From JBPOFM01 sp051252455 (GTDB lineage Bacteria > Bacteroidota > Bacteroidia > Flavobacteriales > Flavobacteriaceae), in the NCBI GenBank assembly GCA_051252455.1, contig JBPOFM010000007.1, positions 172,269 to 236,268 on the forward strand: 64,000 bases of DNA, given 5' to 3'. A program made the position numbers and the translations under genes. How positions within the stretch are numbered: the first letter of the stretch is position 1; each line of letters starts with the position of its first letter. Shown here in pieces: positions 18,171 through 27,908 of this stretch. The notes below the pieces were generated by a model. That model was not told where the DNA came from, made no database searches, and was given only the letters and a program-made list of their open reading frames with translations.

Positions 18171-18947
18171 ATTTAGATTAAATAATTAAGACTTCTTTCC
18201 AATTATAAAAATTAGTAGTATCTATAAAAGGTAACTGGACTAGCGGTCAATTTAAGAAAGCTTATATCTTTGGAATTTATTGAGGCCTTTTAAAAATCAG
18301 TTATGGAAATAATTGCAGCCAGCAATGTATCGGAAAATTACGATAACTCCTTGTATTTATAAAAATTAAGGATGCCTTTACAAACATTGACATATTATTT
18401 GAATGATTTTAAATGTTTGATTTAAATAAGAATAAAGTAAAATTTAAAATTATTCTCTTTTTAGTTTTTATCAAACTTTTTGGCAATCTTAATCCTTTCC
18501 TATGCTAAAAGATAATGTAATAAACCTTCATTTTAGTTATTAGTGAAAATTTTTATCTAAATTCAAAGGAATAGATACCCATATTCGTCTTTGGAAAGAG
18601 AAACAAATCAAAAACAAATATAGGCTCGATCGGAATTATGCCTATAGAGAGCGGACTTCAAGTTAGTGAGAAAGAATGGAAGATAGTGCAAAAATTATAT
18701 TTCTAAAGAGTGAGATACGGAGCCAAAATCTTTCATTGAAGTTTTTACTATAGAATTAATAAAAAGGAAATTCACAAAAAATGATTAAAATGCTATATTT
18801 TGTCAGTCTAGAATCATATCGACAAAAGGAGAGTAATACCATTTCAACAATTCCACAATAAAATCAAACGAAATAAATCATATATTTGAGTTTATAATCA
18901 GTGAAAATTAATAACGCTTTGTTGCGTTAGAACCTTGAATCTAGCTA
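18171..18947. other. AT-rich gap with no intact gene, probable decayed DNA
   Basis: These 777 bp have stops in all frames. Short stretches look protein-like, for example IGIMPIESGLQVSEKEWKIV ending in a stop near 18705, and MEIIAASNVSENYDNSLYL from 18303. Neither can be joined to a family. A TATATTTG box at 18881-18888 could be the -7 element for the next gene, though no clear TTG is at the right spacing. The region is best read as remains of lost capsule genes. Confidence 0.4.
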
Positions 18948-19601
18948 ATGATAAAAAAAATAGCAAAAAGAATACAGAGTTTAATAAAAGAAGAAAAACA
19001 TTCGCCTCTTCAGAAAGGGAAAAATGGAAATTTTATATTTATCCATATAATTAAAACTGGAGGAACAAGTATTGGGAAAGCAATTGGTCTTCCCAAAAAA
19101 ATGCACCTTCATGTTAAGGAAGTTATTTCGATAATCGGAGAAAAAAAATTTGAAAAGGCATTTGTCTTTTGTGTTGTCAGAAATCCGTGGGACCAAGTAG
19201 TTTCTCATTATAAATATAGAGTAAAAACTAATCAGAATAATATGGGAGATCATCATATTTCATTTAGGGATTGGGTGAAAGTAACATATGGAGATAACAA
19301 AAATCCTTTTTACTATAATAATCCTTGGGTGTTTGCATCTCAATCTGATTGGCTCAAAGATAGTAATGGGATAATACGAGTTAAAAATATTTTGAAATTT
19401 GAATCATTAAATGATGATTTCGAAATTATTTCTAAAAAATTGGGAATATCAGAGAAACTTCCTCACATAAATACGACGAAAATAGAACCTTATACAAAAT
19501 ATTATGATGAAGAAACATTAGAAATAGTTAGAAAATGGTTTAAAGAAGATATTGAATTATTTAATTATCAATTTGATAAAATTGGATTTGACACCGTATA
19601 A
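18948..19601 (+). CDS. Sulfotransferase family 2 protein
   Basis: The 217-residue protein has the 5'-PSB loop FIFIHIIKTGGTSIGKAIG (about 27-45) and the 3'-PB motif FCVVRNPWDQVVSHYKYR (about 73-90). These are the pattern of Sulfotransfer_2 enzymes related to heparan/chondroitin sulfotransferases. The size is near the family minimum but both PAPS-binding motifs and a normal C-terminus are present. It starts at ATG 18948. Codon use is AT-rich and Lys-rich like its neighbours in the loose part of the locus. Confidence 0.85.
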   Translation: MIKKIAKRIQSLIKEEKHSPLQKGKNGNFIFIHIIKTGGTSIGKAIGLPKKMHLHVKEVISIIGEKKFEKAFVFCVVRNPWDQVVSHYKYRVKTNQNNMGDHHISFRDWVKVTYGDNKNPFYYNNPWVFASQSDWLKDSNGIIRVKNILKFESLNDDFEIISKKLGISEKLPHINTTKIEPYTKYYDEETLEIVRKWFKEDIELFNYQFDKIGFDTV

Positions 19602-20019
19602 AAAATTGTTTTTTTAGCCAAATCACAAAGTATGCATAGGCTTTTTATCTATGATTTATCACTATTTAATACTTGAAAATACGCATCTTTTCTATAAACA
19701 CATCACAACGTTTGCGTTAGGTCGTTTTACAACCAATATAACAGATTTTAAAGAGAAAAATTGTAACATTAGGAATAAAAAGAGAAAATTTGACATTCTT
19801 TTAAAATTTTCGCATTGAATTAAAATAACATGAATAAGTATATTTTTAAAATAATTTTATTTATGATACTACATTTACAGTCTTAATGCCTTTTGAGCCA
19901 AAAAACTTAAACTTCGAAAAATTGCCCAAAAAAGTTATATTTGAAAGCTGAATGAATAAAATAAAGAGGTTTATCAAATAGCTATGTTTCAAAAAATATA
20001 GTTACCAATAAAAAAAAGC
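19602..20019. other. AT-rich intergenic gap
   Basis: These 418 bp show stops in every frame and no recognisable motif, RNA gene or clear terminator. They separate two sulfotransferase genes and probably represent decayed sequence. Confidence 0.35.
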
Positions 20020-20796
20020 ATGGCAATAAAGTTAAAAAATGGGGCTGAATTTCTACATATCCCCAAAACAGGAGGAACTTGGGTTTCATCAATTTTAAAT
20101 GAAAATAACTTGATTTCTTCTGATAAAGGCCATAAACACGCAGATTATGACGCCAATCTATTTGATTTTGACTCCAATTTGTTTCCTATGGGAAAAGGTC
20201 GAAAAAGAAATTTATTGCTCTTATTATCTCTATTAAAAACTAAAGGTATTATGAAAGATACCTCTCATTTAAATCAGCCTTTTAGATTCTGTTTTGTTCG
20301 ACACCCTCTTTTGTGGTATGAATCATGGTGGAAATTTATGGAAACCGTAAAATGGAGGGACTTTGGAAAGACAAACTCCCCAAATATGTGGCATCCCAAT
20401 GCAATACTCAATGGTTTAGGGAGTTCTGATTTTAATGAATTCATTTGGAACGTCATACAAAAACGACCTGGTTATGTTTCGGAATTATTCATGTCTTATA
20501 CTAAATCGGGAATAAATTTTATAGGACGAACTGAAAGTCTAAATCAAGATATGATTGATGTATTGAATATTCTTGATATAGAAATAGATACCACAAAAAT
20601 ACTTAAGGCACCTAAATTTCATGAGTCAAGAAAACTTGAAGTGGAATGGGATCCTAAACTTAGAGATATGATGTTGAAATTAGAATTGCCTTCTTTGATT
20701 CATTATGGTTACTTAAATGAAAAAGAACAGCTTGAATATGGACTACATAAATATATTTCTCCAAATAAAGCCTTGCATTTAAATGACACTTTCTAG
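20020..20796 (+). CDS. Sulfotransferase family protein
   Basis: The 258-residue protein starts with EFLHIPKTGGTWVSSIL, a standard PAPS 5'-phosphosulfate loop. It has RFCFVRHPLLWYESWWKFM (about 87-105) as the 3'-phosphate-binding motif, and FIGRTESLNQDM in the typical later position. It would sulfate a glycan hydroxyl using PAPS in the cytoplasm. The ATG at 20020 is directly before the motif region. It is the last gene before the compact, all-plus-strand part of the locus. Confidence 0.85.
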   Translation: MAIKLKNGAEFLHIPKTGGTWVSSILNENNLISSDKGHKHADYDANLFDFDSNLFPMGKGRKRNLLLLLSLLKTKGIMKDTSHLNQPFRFCFVRHPLLWYESWWKFMETVKWRDFGKTNSPNMWHPNAILNGLGSSDFNEFIWNVIQKRPGYVSELFMSYTKSGINFIGRTESLNQDMIDVLNILDIEIDTTKILKAPKFHESRKLEVEWDPKLRDMMLKLELPSLIHYGYLNEKEQLEYGLHKYISPNKALHLNDTF

Positions 20797-20963
20797 GAAC
20801 GATAGCTACATTAGAAGGTTAATTTAAATAAAACTAATATTTAAGCCAACTTGGGTGATAAACACAAATTGGATGAGATATAATCTCGGGATTGTGGATT
20901 TTGCTTTAATATCATCGATAAAAAAATTAATCCTATTATTTTAAAATCGTTCTCAAAGACAAT

Positions 20964-21896
20964 ATGGCTTTAAGTATAATAACACCACATTATAACGATT
21001 TTGGAGGGCTAGTAAAAATTTACCACTGCCTCACAAAGCAGACGCTAGATGAATGGGAATGGATTATTGTAGATGATTGTTCAACTGGCAAAATACGGTT
21101 GGAAGTTCGGATATGGTTGAAAGAGATAAATGACAGTAGAATACGATTTTTCGAGAATAACCTTAAAACAAATGCCTCTGTATGCAGAAATAAAGGCATA
21201 GAGGTATCTATCTCTAACAATTTGATATTTCTAGATTCTGACGATTATATGTCAGAAGATTTTGTCGCCAACCGTAATATCAAATTCAGCGAATTTGCAG
21301 TTTATCCCAATTATCATGTGGTAGATAATCTCGGTAAATTCTTTAAGAAACATTTAAAAAATAAGGAAAAACTTTTGGACAAGTTTTTGTCAGCCAAATT
21401 TTTATGGCAAACCTCCTGTGTACTTTGGGATAAGGAATTTTTAATACAAATCGGCAAATTTGATTCCAATTTAGAACGTTTACAGGATGTAGAACTTTGT
21501 GTCAGGGCATTATCTTTGGGGCAAAACTATTCAGTCGTCGATAATAAAGTTGATTTTTTTTACTTTACAAAACAAATAAACACGAAAACCGACATTGTAG
21601 AAAAATCTTGTAGGTCAGTCAATTATGTTATTTTGAAATGGCACGCCCAGTTTGTAAACGATCCCACAAAACATTCGTTGATCACAGCTTATTATTTTGC
21701 ATGTGTTAAAAATTTACATCGTTGCAAGAATAGAAAAGACGTTACCTATTTATATGACAGCCTGAAATTGTTCTATCTAAATAATTATATTAGATTGCAT
21801 AAATATATACTTGGTTATATACTTTTGTTTTCATTTAAATACCATTTGATTTCTGATTCATTATTTATAAATGTGAATCGTTACTTATTCAAATAA
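20964..21896 (+). CDS. Family 2 glycosyltransferase
   Basis: The 310-residue cytoplasmic, membrane-associated protein begins LSIITPHYNDFGGLVKIY. It has EWIIVDDCS with the nucleotide-binding aspartates and FLDSDDYM (about 92) as the DXD-type metal site, all GT2 hallmarks. A hydrophobic stretch lies near the C-terminus. It adds one sugar to the lipid-linked repeat unit with inversion; the sugar is not predictable. Confidence 0.9.
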   Translation: MALSIITPHYNDFGGLVKIYHCLTKQTLDEWEWIIVDDCSTGKIRLEVRIWLKEINDSRIRFFENNLKTNASVCRNKGIEVSISNNLIFLDSDDYMSEDFVANRNIKFSEFAVYPNYHVVDNLGKFFKKHLKNKEKLLDKFLSAKFLWQTSCVLWDKEFLIQIGKFDSNLERLQDVELCVRALSLGQNYSVVDNKVDFFYFTKQINTKTDIVEKSCRSVNYVILKWHAQFVNDPTKHSLITAYYFACVKNLHRCKNRKDVTYLYDSLKLFYLNNYIRLHKYILGYILLFSFKYHLISDSLFINVNRYLFK

Positions 21897-21976
21897 ATGG
21901 TTTTTTAAATTATTGAAGCAAATAGTTATGTGTGTGATTCAACCTGTATGTTAAATTTTTTAGTGAGAATAAATTA

Positions 21977-22894
21977 ATGATTCAAGTATCCGTCATCCTA
22001 CCAGTTTATAATGGGGCAGAAACACTTTCCAATACTTTAGATAGCTTGGTAAAGCAGACGTATGTTGACTTTGAAATTATTGCCTGCATAGATGGTAGCA
22101 CCGATAATTCTGAAGACATCTTAAATCGCTATGCTCATAAATTTAAAAAATTTACCATTCTTAAAAATAAAAGCAATAGAGGTCTGGGACCAACGATGAA
22201 TAGAATGCTACATAATGCTGATGGAGAGTATATAGCTGTTGCTGAACAGGATGATTATTATTATCCGGATCGGTTGCAACGTCAGGTGGATATTCTAGAG
22301 ACAGACCATACCATCGGAATGGTTTCAGGAATTGCAGAAATGTGGAATGGTGTAAAAGTCGGAGGCAAATTTCCAGGTATTCTAGCAAATGGTCATCAAT
22401 ATCCCCAAGGAATCGAGATGTTTTTGTTGAACTATAAAAATCAGATAAAAGTAGTCAACACTTGTATGATGTTCAGAAAATCCGTTCATATTGAGAATGG
22501 TCTGTATTTTACCCAGCATTATCCAAATGTCAGCGTTGATTGGACTTATGTTTTGCGCTTTTGCCTTGTTTCAAATATTCATGGCATTAATGAGGTTTTG
22601 GTACGATTAGACCGACGCCCTGATAGGAATTCAATAACTTCAAATAAAATAAAACAGTTTCAGGCAACAAGGGAGTTGTTAAGGTCATTTTATTATGAAT
22701 ATCCAGAGATTATAAGTGATCAGGATTATAAATATGCAGTGAGATCACAAAATTTGATGGAAATTAGCTCTAAAACAGGATTCTCTTATGTAGGGCTCTG
22801 CTTGTACTATTTTTTAAAAAACCCTTTTGATAAACGTTATTTAGAAAACATGAAAAAAAGACTATTAGTAAAAAAGAAAATTTATTTTAATTGA
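21977..22894 (+). CDS. Family 2 glycosyltransferase
   Basis: The 305-residue protein opens with VSVILPVYNGAETLSNTLDS and carries EIIACIDGSTDNS and the metal site AEQDDYYYPDRL (about 90). These are typical of inverting GT2 enzymes. It probably adds a sugar of the repeat unit. It lies 4 nt before the next methyltransferase gene, so the two are likely co-transcribed and coupled. Confidence 0.9.
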   Translation: MIQVSVILPVYNGAETLSNTLDSLVKQTYVDFEIIACIDGSTDNSEDILNRYAHKFKKFTILKNKSNRGLGPTMNRMLHNADGEYIAVAEQDDYYYPDRLQRQVDILETDHTIGMVSGIAEMWNGVKVGGKFPGILANGHQYPQGIEMFLLNYKNQIKVVNTCMMFRKSVHIENGLYFTQHYPNVSVDWTYVLRFCLVSNIHGINEVLVRLDRRPDRNSITSNKIKQFQATRELLRSFYYEYPEIISDQDYKYAVRSQNLMEISSKTGFSYVGLCLYYFLKNPFDKRYLENMKKRLLVKKKIYFN

Positions 22895-22898
22895 TCGC

Positions 22899-23666
22899 AT
22901 GAATTTTATAAAACAATATGTTGTGGATTTAATAAATATCCATCGCTTGGGCAAAAAAGTGTATTCAGATAGCCGCTTCAAGGAAACGAACAGATTGACA
23001 AAATTGGAAATTCATAAAACCCCGAGACGGACTGAGATTATTAATCATTTCGTAACAATTGTGAATGCTCAATCCTATCTTGAAATTGGAGTAAGGGATC
23101 CGAAAAAAAATTTTAACAGAATAGAATGCAAATATAAAATATCAGTGGATCCAGGTGTCGAGTTTGAGGAAAACCCTGTGGATTATAAAATGACTTCAGA
23201 TGATTTTTTTCAGAGCATCAGAAATAATGAGTCAGACTTAGATCAAAATATAAAGTTTGATGTCATTTACATTGATGGATTACATATTTCTGATCAGGTG
23301 GAAAGAGATATATTAAATGGTCTTGATTTTTTAAGCCCAGATGGTGTTATGATTTTGCATGATTGCAATCCACCTACAGAATTTCATCAACGAGAGCAAT
23401 ATGATTTCATGAATTCACCGGCCAGATCTTTTTGGAATGGCACTACCTGGAAAGCATTTTATAAATATAGGCATGATGAGCATTTGTTTTCCATTTGTTT
23501 CGATACTGATTGGGGCGTCGGAGTCATCTCCAAAAAGCAATATCCTTTGTTTGATAATATAAAAAATAGGATGCAAAATGAATTTTATGAATTTTCTGTT
23601 TTAAATACGTTTAGATCTGAACATTTAAACTTACATTCTTTTAAGTCATGGATGGAAGAAAAATAA
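22899..23666 (+). CDS. Class I SAM-dependent methyltransferase (Methyltransf_24-like)
   Basis: The 255-residue protein has the SAM motif SYLEIGVRD (about 65), the acidic binding residue in ISVDPGVEF, FDVIYIDGLHISDQVERDI and a metal/His-type MILHDCNPP segment. This pattern is common in glycan-cluster O-methyltransferases. It starts at ATG 22899, 4 nt after the GT2 gene, and overlaps the next gene by 19 nt, so it belongs to a tight operon. Confidence 0.8.
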   Translation: MNFIKQYVVDLINIHRLGKKVYSDSRFKETNRLTKLEIHKTPRRTEIINHFVTIVNAQSYLEIGVRDPKKNFNRIECKYKISVDPGVEFEENPVDYKMTSDDFFQSIRNNESDLDQNIKFDVIYIDGLHISDQVERDILNGLDFLSPDGVMILHDCNPPTEFHQREQYDFMNSPARSFWNGTTWKAFYKYRHDEHLFSICFDTDWGVGVISKKQYPLFDNIKNRMQNEFYEFSVLNTFRSEHLNLHSFKSWMEEK

Positions 23667-24745
23667 AAATCCTTTATACCATCCCGAATTTTAATACAGC
23701 CGGAAGTGGTAAGGTGGTTTACGATTTGGCAAAAGGATTGAACAAAGAGCGATTTGAAGTTTCATTCGCGTGTTTTTATAAAAAAGGTTCCTTCTTTAAG
23801 GAAGTTGAAGCCTTGGGATTTCCTATATATTTGATTCGGTCGACCGTTCCGCTACGTCCTTACCACAATATCTTTGCAAGATTGAACACTTTCAAGAATT
23901 TCGTAAAAACACATCAATTTGATATCGTTCATTCGTGGCACTGGAGCAGCGATTGGACCGAGGCGCTTGCAGTGCGTTCATCTGGTGTGAAGTGGTTATA
24001 TACCAAAAAGGCAATGGGCTTTGACAATAAGCATTGGAAAATTCGCAGCTTTATGGCCAGTTTCATTGTCACGATCAATGATGAAATGCGGAATTATTTT
24101 CCCAATAAAAAACAGCAAAGACTTATTCCTTTGGGCATAGATACAAATTACTATAATCCCAATATTTTCACTTCCAAAGAAAAACCTAGAGAGGATGAAT
24201 TTAATATTGTCACAATTGCAAATTTGGTGCCCATAAAAGGCATAGAGATTTTAATTAGAGCAGTGCATCTACTTAAAGATAAATCTGTAAAGCTGTCCAT
24301 TTTAGGCGACCATAATAGTGACTACGGGTATGAACTGATCACTCTATGCGAACAATTAAATCTTAATGACAAAGTTTCTTTCTTAGGAAAACAAATGGAT
24401 ATAAGACCCTATTTGGCTAATTCCGATCTGTATGTCATTCCAACTTTAGACAAAGGCAGAAAAGAAGGGATGCCCATGGCCTTAGTCGAGGCTATGGCCA
24501 TGGGAATTCCAGTTTTAGGATCTGATATTTCGGGCATCAATTATGTTCTTAAAGATTTTCCCCAACTTTTATTCACAGCTTCTGATATTCATCAGCTGGC
24601 TTCGAAGATTGAGAAGTTATGTCATACGCCGTCTCAAGAACGCGAACTTATTGGCAATTCTCTACGCACTTATTGTGAACAACATTTTTCATTGGGTGTG
24701 TTTATAGAGGCTCATGAGCAATTATATTCAGAACTTATAAACTAG
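23648..24745 (+). CDS. Family 4 glycosyltransferase
   Basis: The 365-residue GT-B enzyme has an N-terminal acceptor domain (ILYTIPNFNTAGSGKVVYDL with the glycine-rich loop), DIVHSWHW, the linker IPLGIDTNYYNP, and a C-terminal donor domain. The donor domain has the E-x7-E signature in KEGMPMALVEAMAMG. It is a retaining transferase, here for the repeat unit. Its start lies inside the preceding gene (19-nt overlap). Confidence 0.92.
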   Translation: MDGRKIKILYTIPNFNTAGSGKVVYDLAKGLNKERFEVSFACFYKKGSFFKEVEALGFPIYLIRSTVPLRPYHNIFARLNTFKNFVKTHQFDIVHSWHWSSDWTEALAVRSSGVKWLYTKKAMGFDNKHWKIRSFMASFIVTINDEMRNYFPNKKQQRLIPLGIDTNYYNPNIFTSKEKPREDEFNIVTIANLVPIKGIEILIRAVHLLKDKSVKLSILGDHNSDYGYELITLCEQLNLNDKVSFLGKQMDIRPYLANSDLYVIPTLDKGRKEGMPMALVEAMAMGIPVLGSDISGINYVLKDFPQLLFTASDIHQLASKIEKLCHTPSQERELIGNSLRTYCEQHFSLGVFIEAHEQLYSELIN

Positions 24746-24757
24746 CAACATCTTAAG

Positions 24758-26170
24758 ATGGAAATCACTACTGATATTATTCCTGCACAGCCATACTTTT
24801 TTGGCGAAAAGAAAACTTTGGATTTAAAGGCCATTTGTGTGTTTGCAGCAACCGGTTTTTTCTTGGATCAAGACACCTATTATAAGGAGCAGAAGGTTTT
24901 GAGTCCTGCAACTCATTATCAGTTGGACGTTAAGTCACAAACCATTTTGCATTCAAAACCCTATTTTAAATGGCATTATACACCTAAAGAACGTTCTTTT
25001 GAAACTGTGTTAAATGAATTTACCGACTTGTTTGAAATGATTATCAAAGAACAGTCCGCAGGAAGAAGAGTGATTTTACCATTATCGGGTGGGTTAGATA
25101 GCAGAACTCAAGCGGTCGCACATAGCTACTTAAAAATCGAAACTTCTACATACAGTTATGCCTTTGACGGCGGACATGACGAAACATCCTACGGTAAAAA
25201 AATAGCCGAACAATGCGGTTTTTCATTTCAAGCTTTTACGATTCCAAATGGCTATTTATGGGATGTTATTGAGCCGTTGGCAGAAATCCTGGGCGGTTAT
25301 TCCGAATTTACACATCCACGACAAATGGCCATATTAGATTCATATGCCGCGATGGGAGAAGTATTCAGTTTAGGGCATTGGGGAGATGTGCTTTTCGATG
25401 ATATGGGAGTTTCTGACAATCTATCTCTCGATGAACAGAGTGCTATAATCCTTAAGAAAATTGTGAAAAAGGGTGGTTGGGAAATAGCTGAAGCCTTATG
25501 GCAATCTTGGCAATTGGAAGGAGATTTTAAAACGTATTTCACAGAAAGAATTAAGATTTTACTGAATACAGTAGCGATTCCCCAAAACGCCAATGCCCAA
25601 ATTCGTGCTTTTAAAAGCAGGTACTGGGCACCTAGATGGACCAGTGTAAATCTAGCTGTTTTTAAAGCAGTCAAACCAATCGAACTTCCCTACTATGATC
25701 ACCGCATGTGTGAATTTATCTGCACTGTACCAGAACGTTATCTTGCAGGCAGACAATTACAAATTGCGTACATTAAAAAGCGAATGCCAGAGTTGGCTAA
25801 AATATCATGGCAAGCCCATAATCCTTTTAATTTATACTCTTACGAGTATAATAAAATTCCGTGGAATGTACCGATCCGCATCTTAAATAAGATCAAACGG
25901 CTTATGGTCAGTAAACCATATATTCAAAGAAATTGGGAATTGCAGTTTCTCGGCGAAACAAACGAAATAGCTTTAAAAAGATGGTTGTTCGACACAGCAT
26001 CAATGGATACATTGATAGAAAAAGTTATTAGAACGCATTTTTTAAGGTTATTTAAGGAAAAAGATGCGATTATTTATTCTCATCCCGTGAGTATCTTATT
26101 AACGTTAGCATTATTTACTAATAAAGATGAACACTACAAATTAATGAATAAACCCAATCCGAGTGCCTGA
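24758..26170 (+). CDS. Asparagine-synthase-like protein, probable glycan amidation
   Basis: The 470-residue protein has the ATP pyrophosphatase P-loop LPLSGGLDSR at about residue 109, as in asparagine synthetase B. The shortened N-terminal part resembles the end of a glutaminase domain but has no Cys at position 2, so it cannot hydrolyse glutamine by itself. Asn-synthase homologues in O-antigen clusters (for example WbpS) are linked to amidation of uronic acids. The predicted GalNAcA makes that role attractive here. It is only 12 nt after a GT4 gene. Confidence 0.75.
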   Translation: MEITTDIIPAQPYFFGEKKTLDLKAICVFAATGFFLDQDTYYKEQKVLSPATHYQLDVKSQTILHSKPYFKWHYTPKERSFETVLNEFTDLFEMIIKEQSAGRRVILPLSGGLDSRTQAVAHSYLKIETSTYSYAFDGGHDETSYGKKIAEQCGFSFQAFTIPNGYLWDVIEPLAEILGGYSEFTHPRQMAILDSYAAMGEVFSLGHWGDVLFDDMGVSDNLSLDEQSAIILKKIVKKGGWEIAEALWQSWQLEGDFKTYFTERIKILLNTVAIPQNANAQIRAFKSRYWAPRWTSVNLAVFKAVKPIELPYYDHRMCEFICTVPERYLAGRQLQIAYIKKRMPELAKISWQAHNPFNLYSYEYNKIPWNVPIRILNKIKRLMVSKPYIQRNWELQFLGETNEIALKRWLFDTASMDTLIEKVIRTHFLRLFKEKDAIIYSHPVSILLTLALFTNKDEHYKLMNKPNPSA

Positions 26171-26253
26171 ATAAGAGGGTAATATTTAGAAAGTATGCAA
26201 AATTTCAATCTAAAAATAAACGATATTTGTTCAATTAAAAGTTCATTGAATTA

Positions 26254-27429
26254 ATGGAAAATTTTAAACGACCATTGCATATTGCCATTTACTCTGGCGA
26301 AGTTCCAAGTGAAACCTTTATTGAAAGACTTATCGACGGTTTGGCCAAAAACGGTTGTATTATATACCTTTTTGGTGTACAAAAAAAAAGGGTAGCCTAT
26401 TCCTCAAATATATTGTTGAGCACTTATACACATAACCGTTTGACAAAGTTTCTGCATCTGATTAAATATAATGTCTTACTAACTTTGTTTAGGAAAAATG
26501 ATAAGAAAAAATTAGATGGAATTTTAAAATCAAATTCTAAAAATCGACTGTATTCTAAAGTTAAATATTATCCTGTATTATGGCACAAACCGGACATATT
26601 TCATCTACAATGGGCGAAAGGAGTAGAGGAGTGGGCATGGGTTCAGGAATTTGGGATGAAATTGGTCGTGAGTTTTTTGGGCACTCATATCAACTATTCT
26701 CCCATAACAATTCCTAAATATGATATTATGTATAAAAGATATTTCCCACAAGTCGATGGTTTTCATGCAGTTTCTAATGCCATAGCTTTAAAAGGAGAAA
26801 AATATAATGCTTCGAAAGAAAAGATTAAGGTGGTCTATAGTGGTCTCGATTTGGACATGTTTAAATTTCATTCTAAAAAAACGAATAATCAAGTGTTCAA
26901 AATTATATCCGTGGGAAGGGAACACTGGGTTAAAGGTTACACCTACGCCATTGACGCTTGTAAATATCTAAAAGATCATAATTTTCAGTTTGAATATGTT
27001 ATTATCGGAGGTGCGGACACTATTGAATTAACCTATCAATTGCATGATTTGAATTTACAACAGCATGTAAAGCTGTTGGGGCGATTGCCTTTTGAAGAAG
27101 TAAAAGAATACATGCATAATGCAGACTTGCTACTCTTGCCAAGTGTGGAAGAAGGAATTGCAAACGTGGTTTTGGAAGCAATGGCTTCAAAAACCCTCGT
27201 TCTTTCAACCAATTGCGGTGGGATGGATGAGGTGATAGATGACAACGAAAATGGCTTTTTAGTTCCAATAAGAGATTCTCAACAGATGGCCAAACGCATT
27301 TTGGAAATAGCGGATGTATCTAAAATTAAAAGATCTGAGATTATTGAGAAGGCCTATGAGAAAGTGAGGAAACAACATAACGAAACCCTTATGATCAAAA
27401 ATATGTTGGAATTATACACGCGACTATAA
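26254..27429 (+). CDS. Family 4 glycosyltransferase
   Basis: The 391-residue GT-B protein has HIAIYSGEVPSETFIERLI at the N-terminus, HLQWAKG, KVVYSGLDLDMFKF in the linker, and the donor-site signature EEGIANVVLEAMASK with E-x7-E. It also has GGMDEVIDDNENGFLV. It is a retaining glycosyltransferase with unknown sugar specificity, part of the plus-strand assembly operon. Confidence 0.9.
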   Translation: MENFKRPLHIAIYSGEVPSETFIERLIDGLAKNGCIIYLFGVQKKRVAYSSNILLSTYTHNRLTKFLHLIKYNVLLTLFRKNDKKKLDGILKSNSKNRLYSKVKYYPVLWHKPDIFHLQWAKGVEEWAWVQEFGMKLVVSFLGTHINYSPITIPKYDIMYKRYFPQVDGFHAVSNAIALKGEKYNASKEKIKVVYSGLDLDMFKFHSKKTNNQVFKIISVGREHWVKGYTYAIDACKYLKDHNFQFEYVIIGGADTIELTYQLHDLNLQQHVKLLGRLPFEEVKEYMHNADLLLLPSVEEGIANVVLEAMASKTLVLSTNCGGMDEVIDDNENGFLVPIRDSQQMAKRILEIADVSKIKRSEIIEKAYEKVRKQHNETLMIKNMLELYTRL

Positions 27430-27641
27430 CGAATTGGACAAAGTCAACGAATTTACTTTTAAAAAGTGCCTTCATTATTTGAACTTCAAACAGTTTTTAT
27501 TGACTGAACCATTGGATTGTTTGCATTTGGTTTTTGAGATGCAGGGAGTTTCCAATTGACCTATATGGATTATTCCTTTAGAACCTTTATCATTGCAATA
27601 CAAACCCATGGCTTCCAATTAAACTCAAGATATGACAAACT
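27430..27641 (+). other. Gap with a short protein-like remnant
   Basis: The frame starting at 27431 reads about 47 codons (ELDKVNEFTFKKCLHYLNF...) before a stop near 27560. It has no start codon, and the style recalls the front part of a polysaccharide deacetylase. It may be a remnant of a larger gene whose last part is the 88-residue frame downstream. Identification is weak. Confidence 0.25.
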
Positions 27642-27908
27642 ATGAATTGTATAAATATTAAGCTTTTCAATCAGAAAAATAATAAAAAACTAGCTTTAAC
27701 TGCTGATTATGTTTGGTTAAATGGAAATGAAAAACAGAATGGCATTCCAGTGATGTTTACCAACCGAAATTTTTGCACATTTCTAGAAATACCACATTTA
27801 CAAAATAAAAGTTTATATTCATCCAATGTTTTTGAAGGTATAAATGACAAACTGCTAAAAGATACTTTTACTTTTTTTAAATTGATGCAAACTCATTTGG
27901 ATAGATGA
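27642..27908 (+). CDS. Small protein of unknown function, possible gene remnant
   Basis: I do not recognise this 88-residue frame. It has KKLALTADYVWLNGNE and GIPVMFTNRNF, no signal peptide and no membrane helix. Its TGA overlaps the ATG of the next glycosyltransferase (ATGA), which suggests translational coupling and argues that the tail is real. The upstream gap contains another protein-like fragment, so it may be the end of a broken deacetylase-type gene rather than an independent protein. Confidence 0.4.
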   Translation: MNCINIKLFNQKNNKKLALTADYVWLNGNEKQNGIPVMFTNRNFCTFLEIPHLQNKSLYSSNVFEGINDKLLKDTFTFFKLMQTHLDR

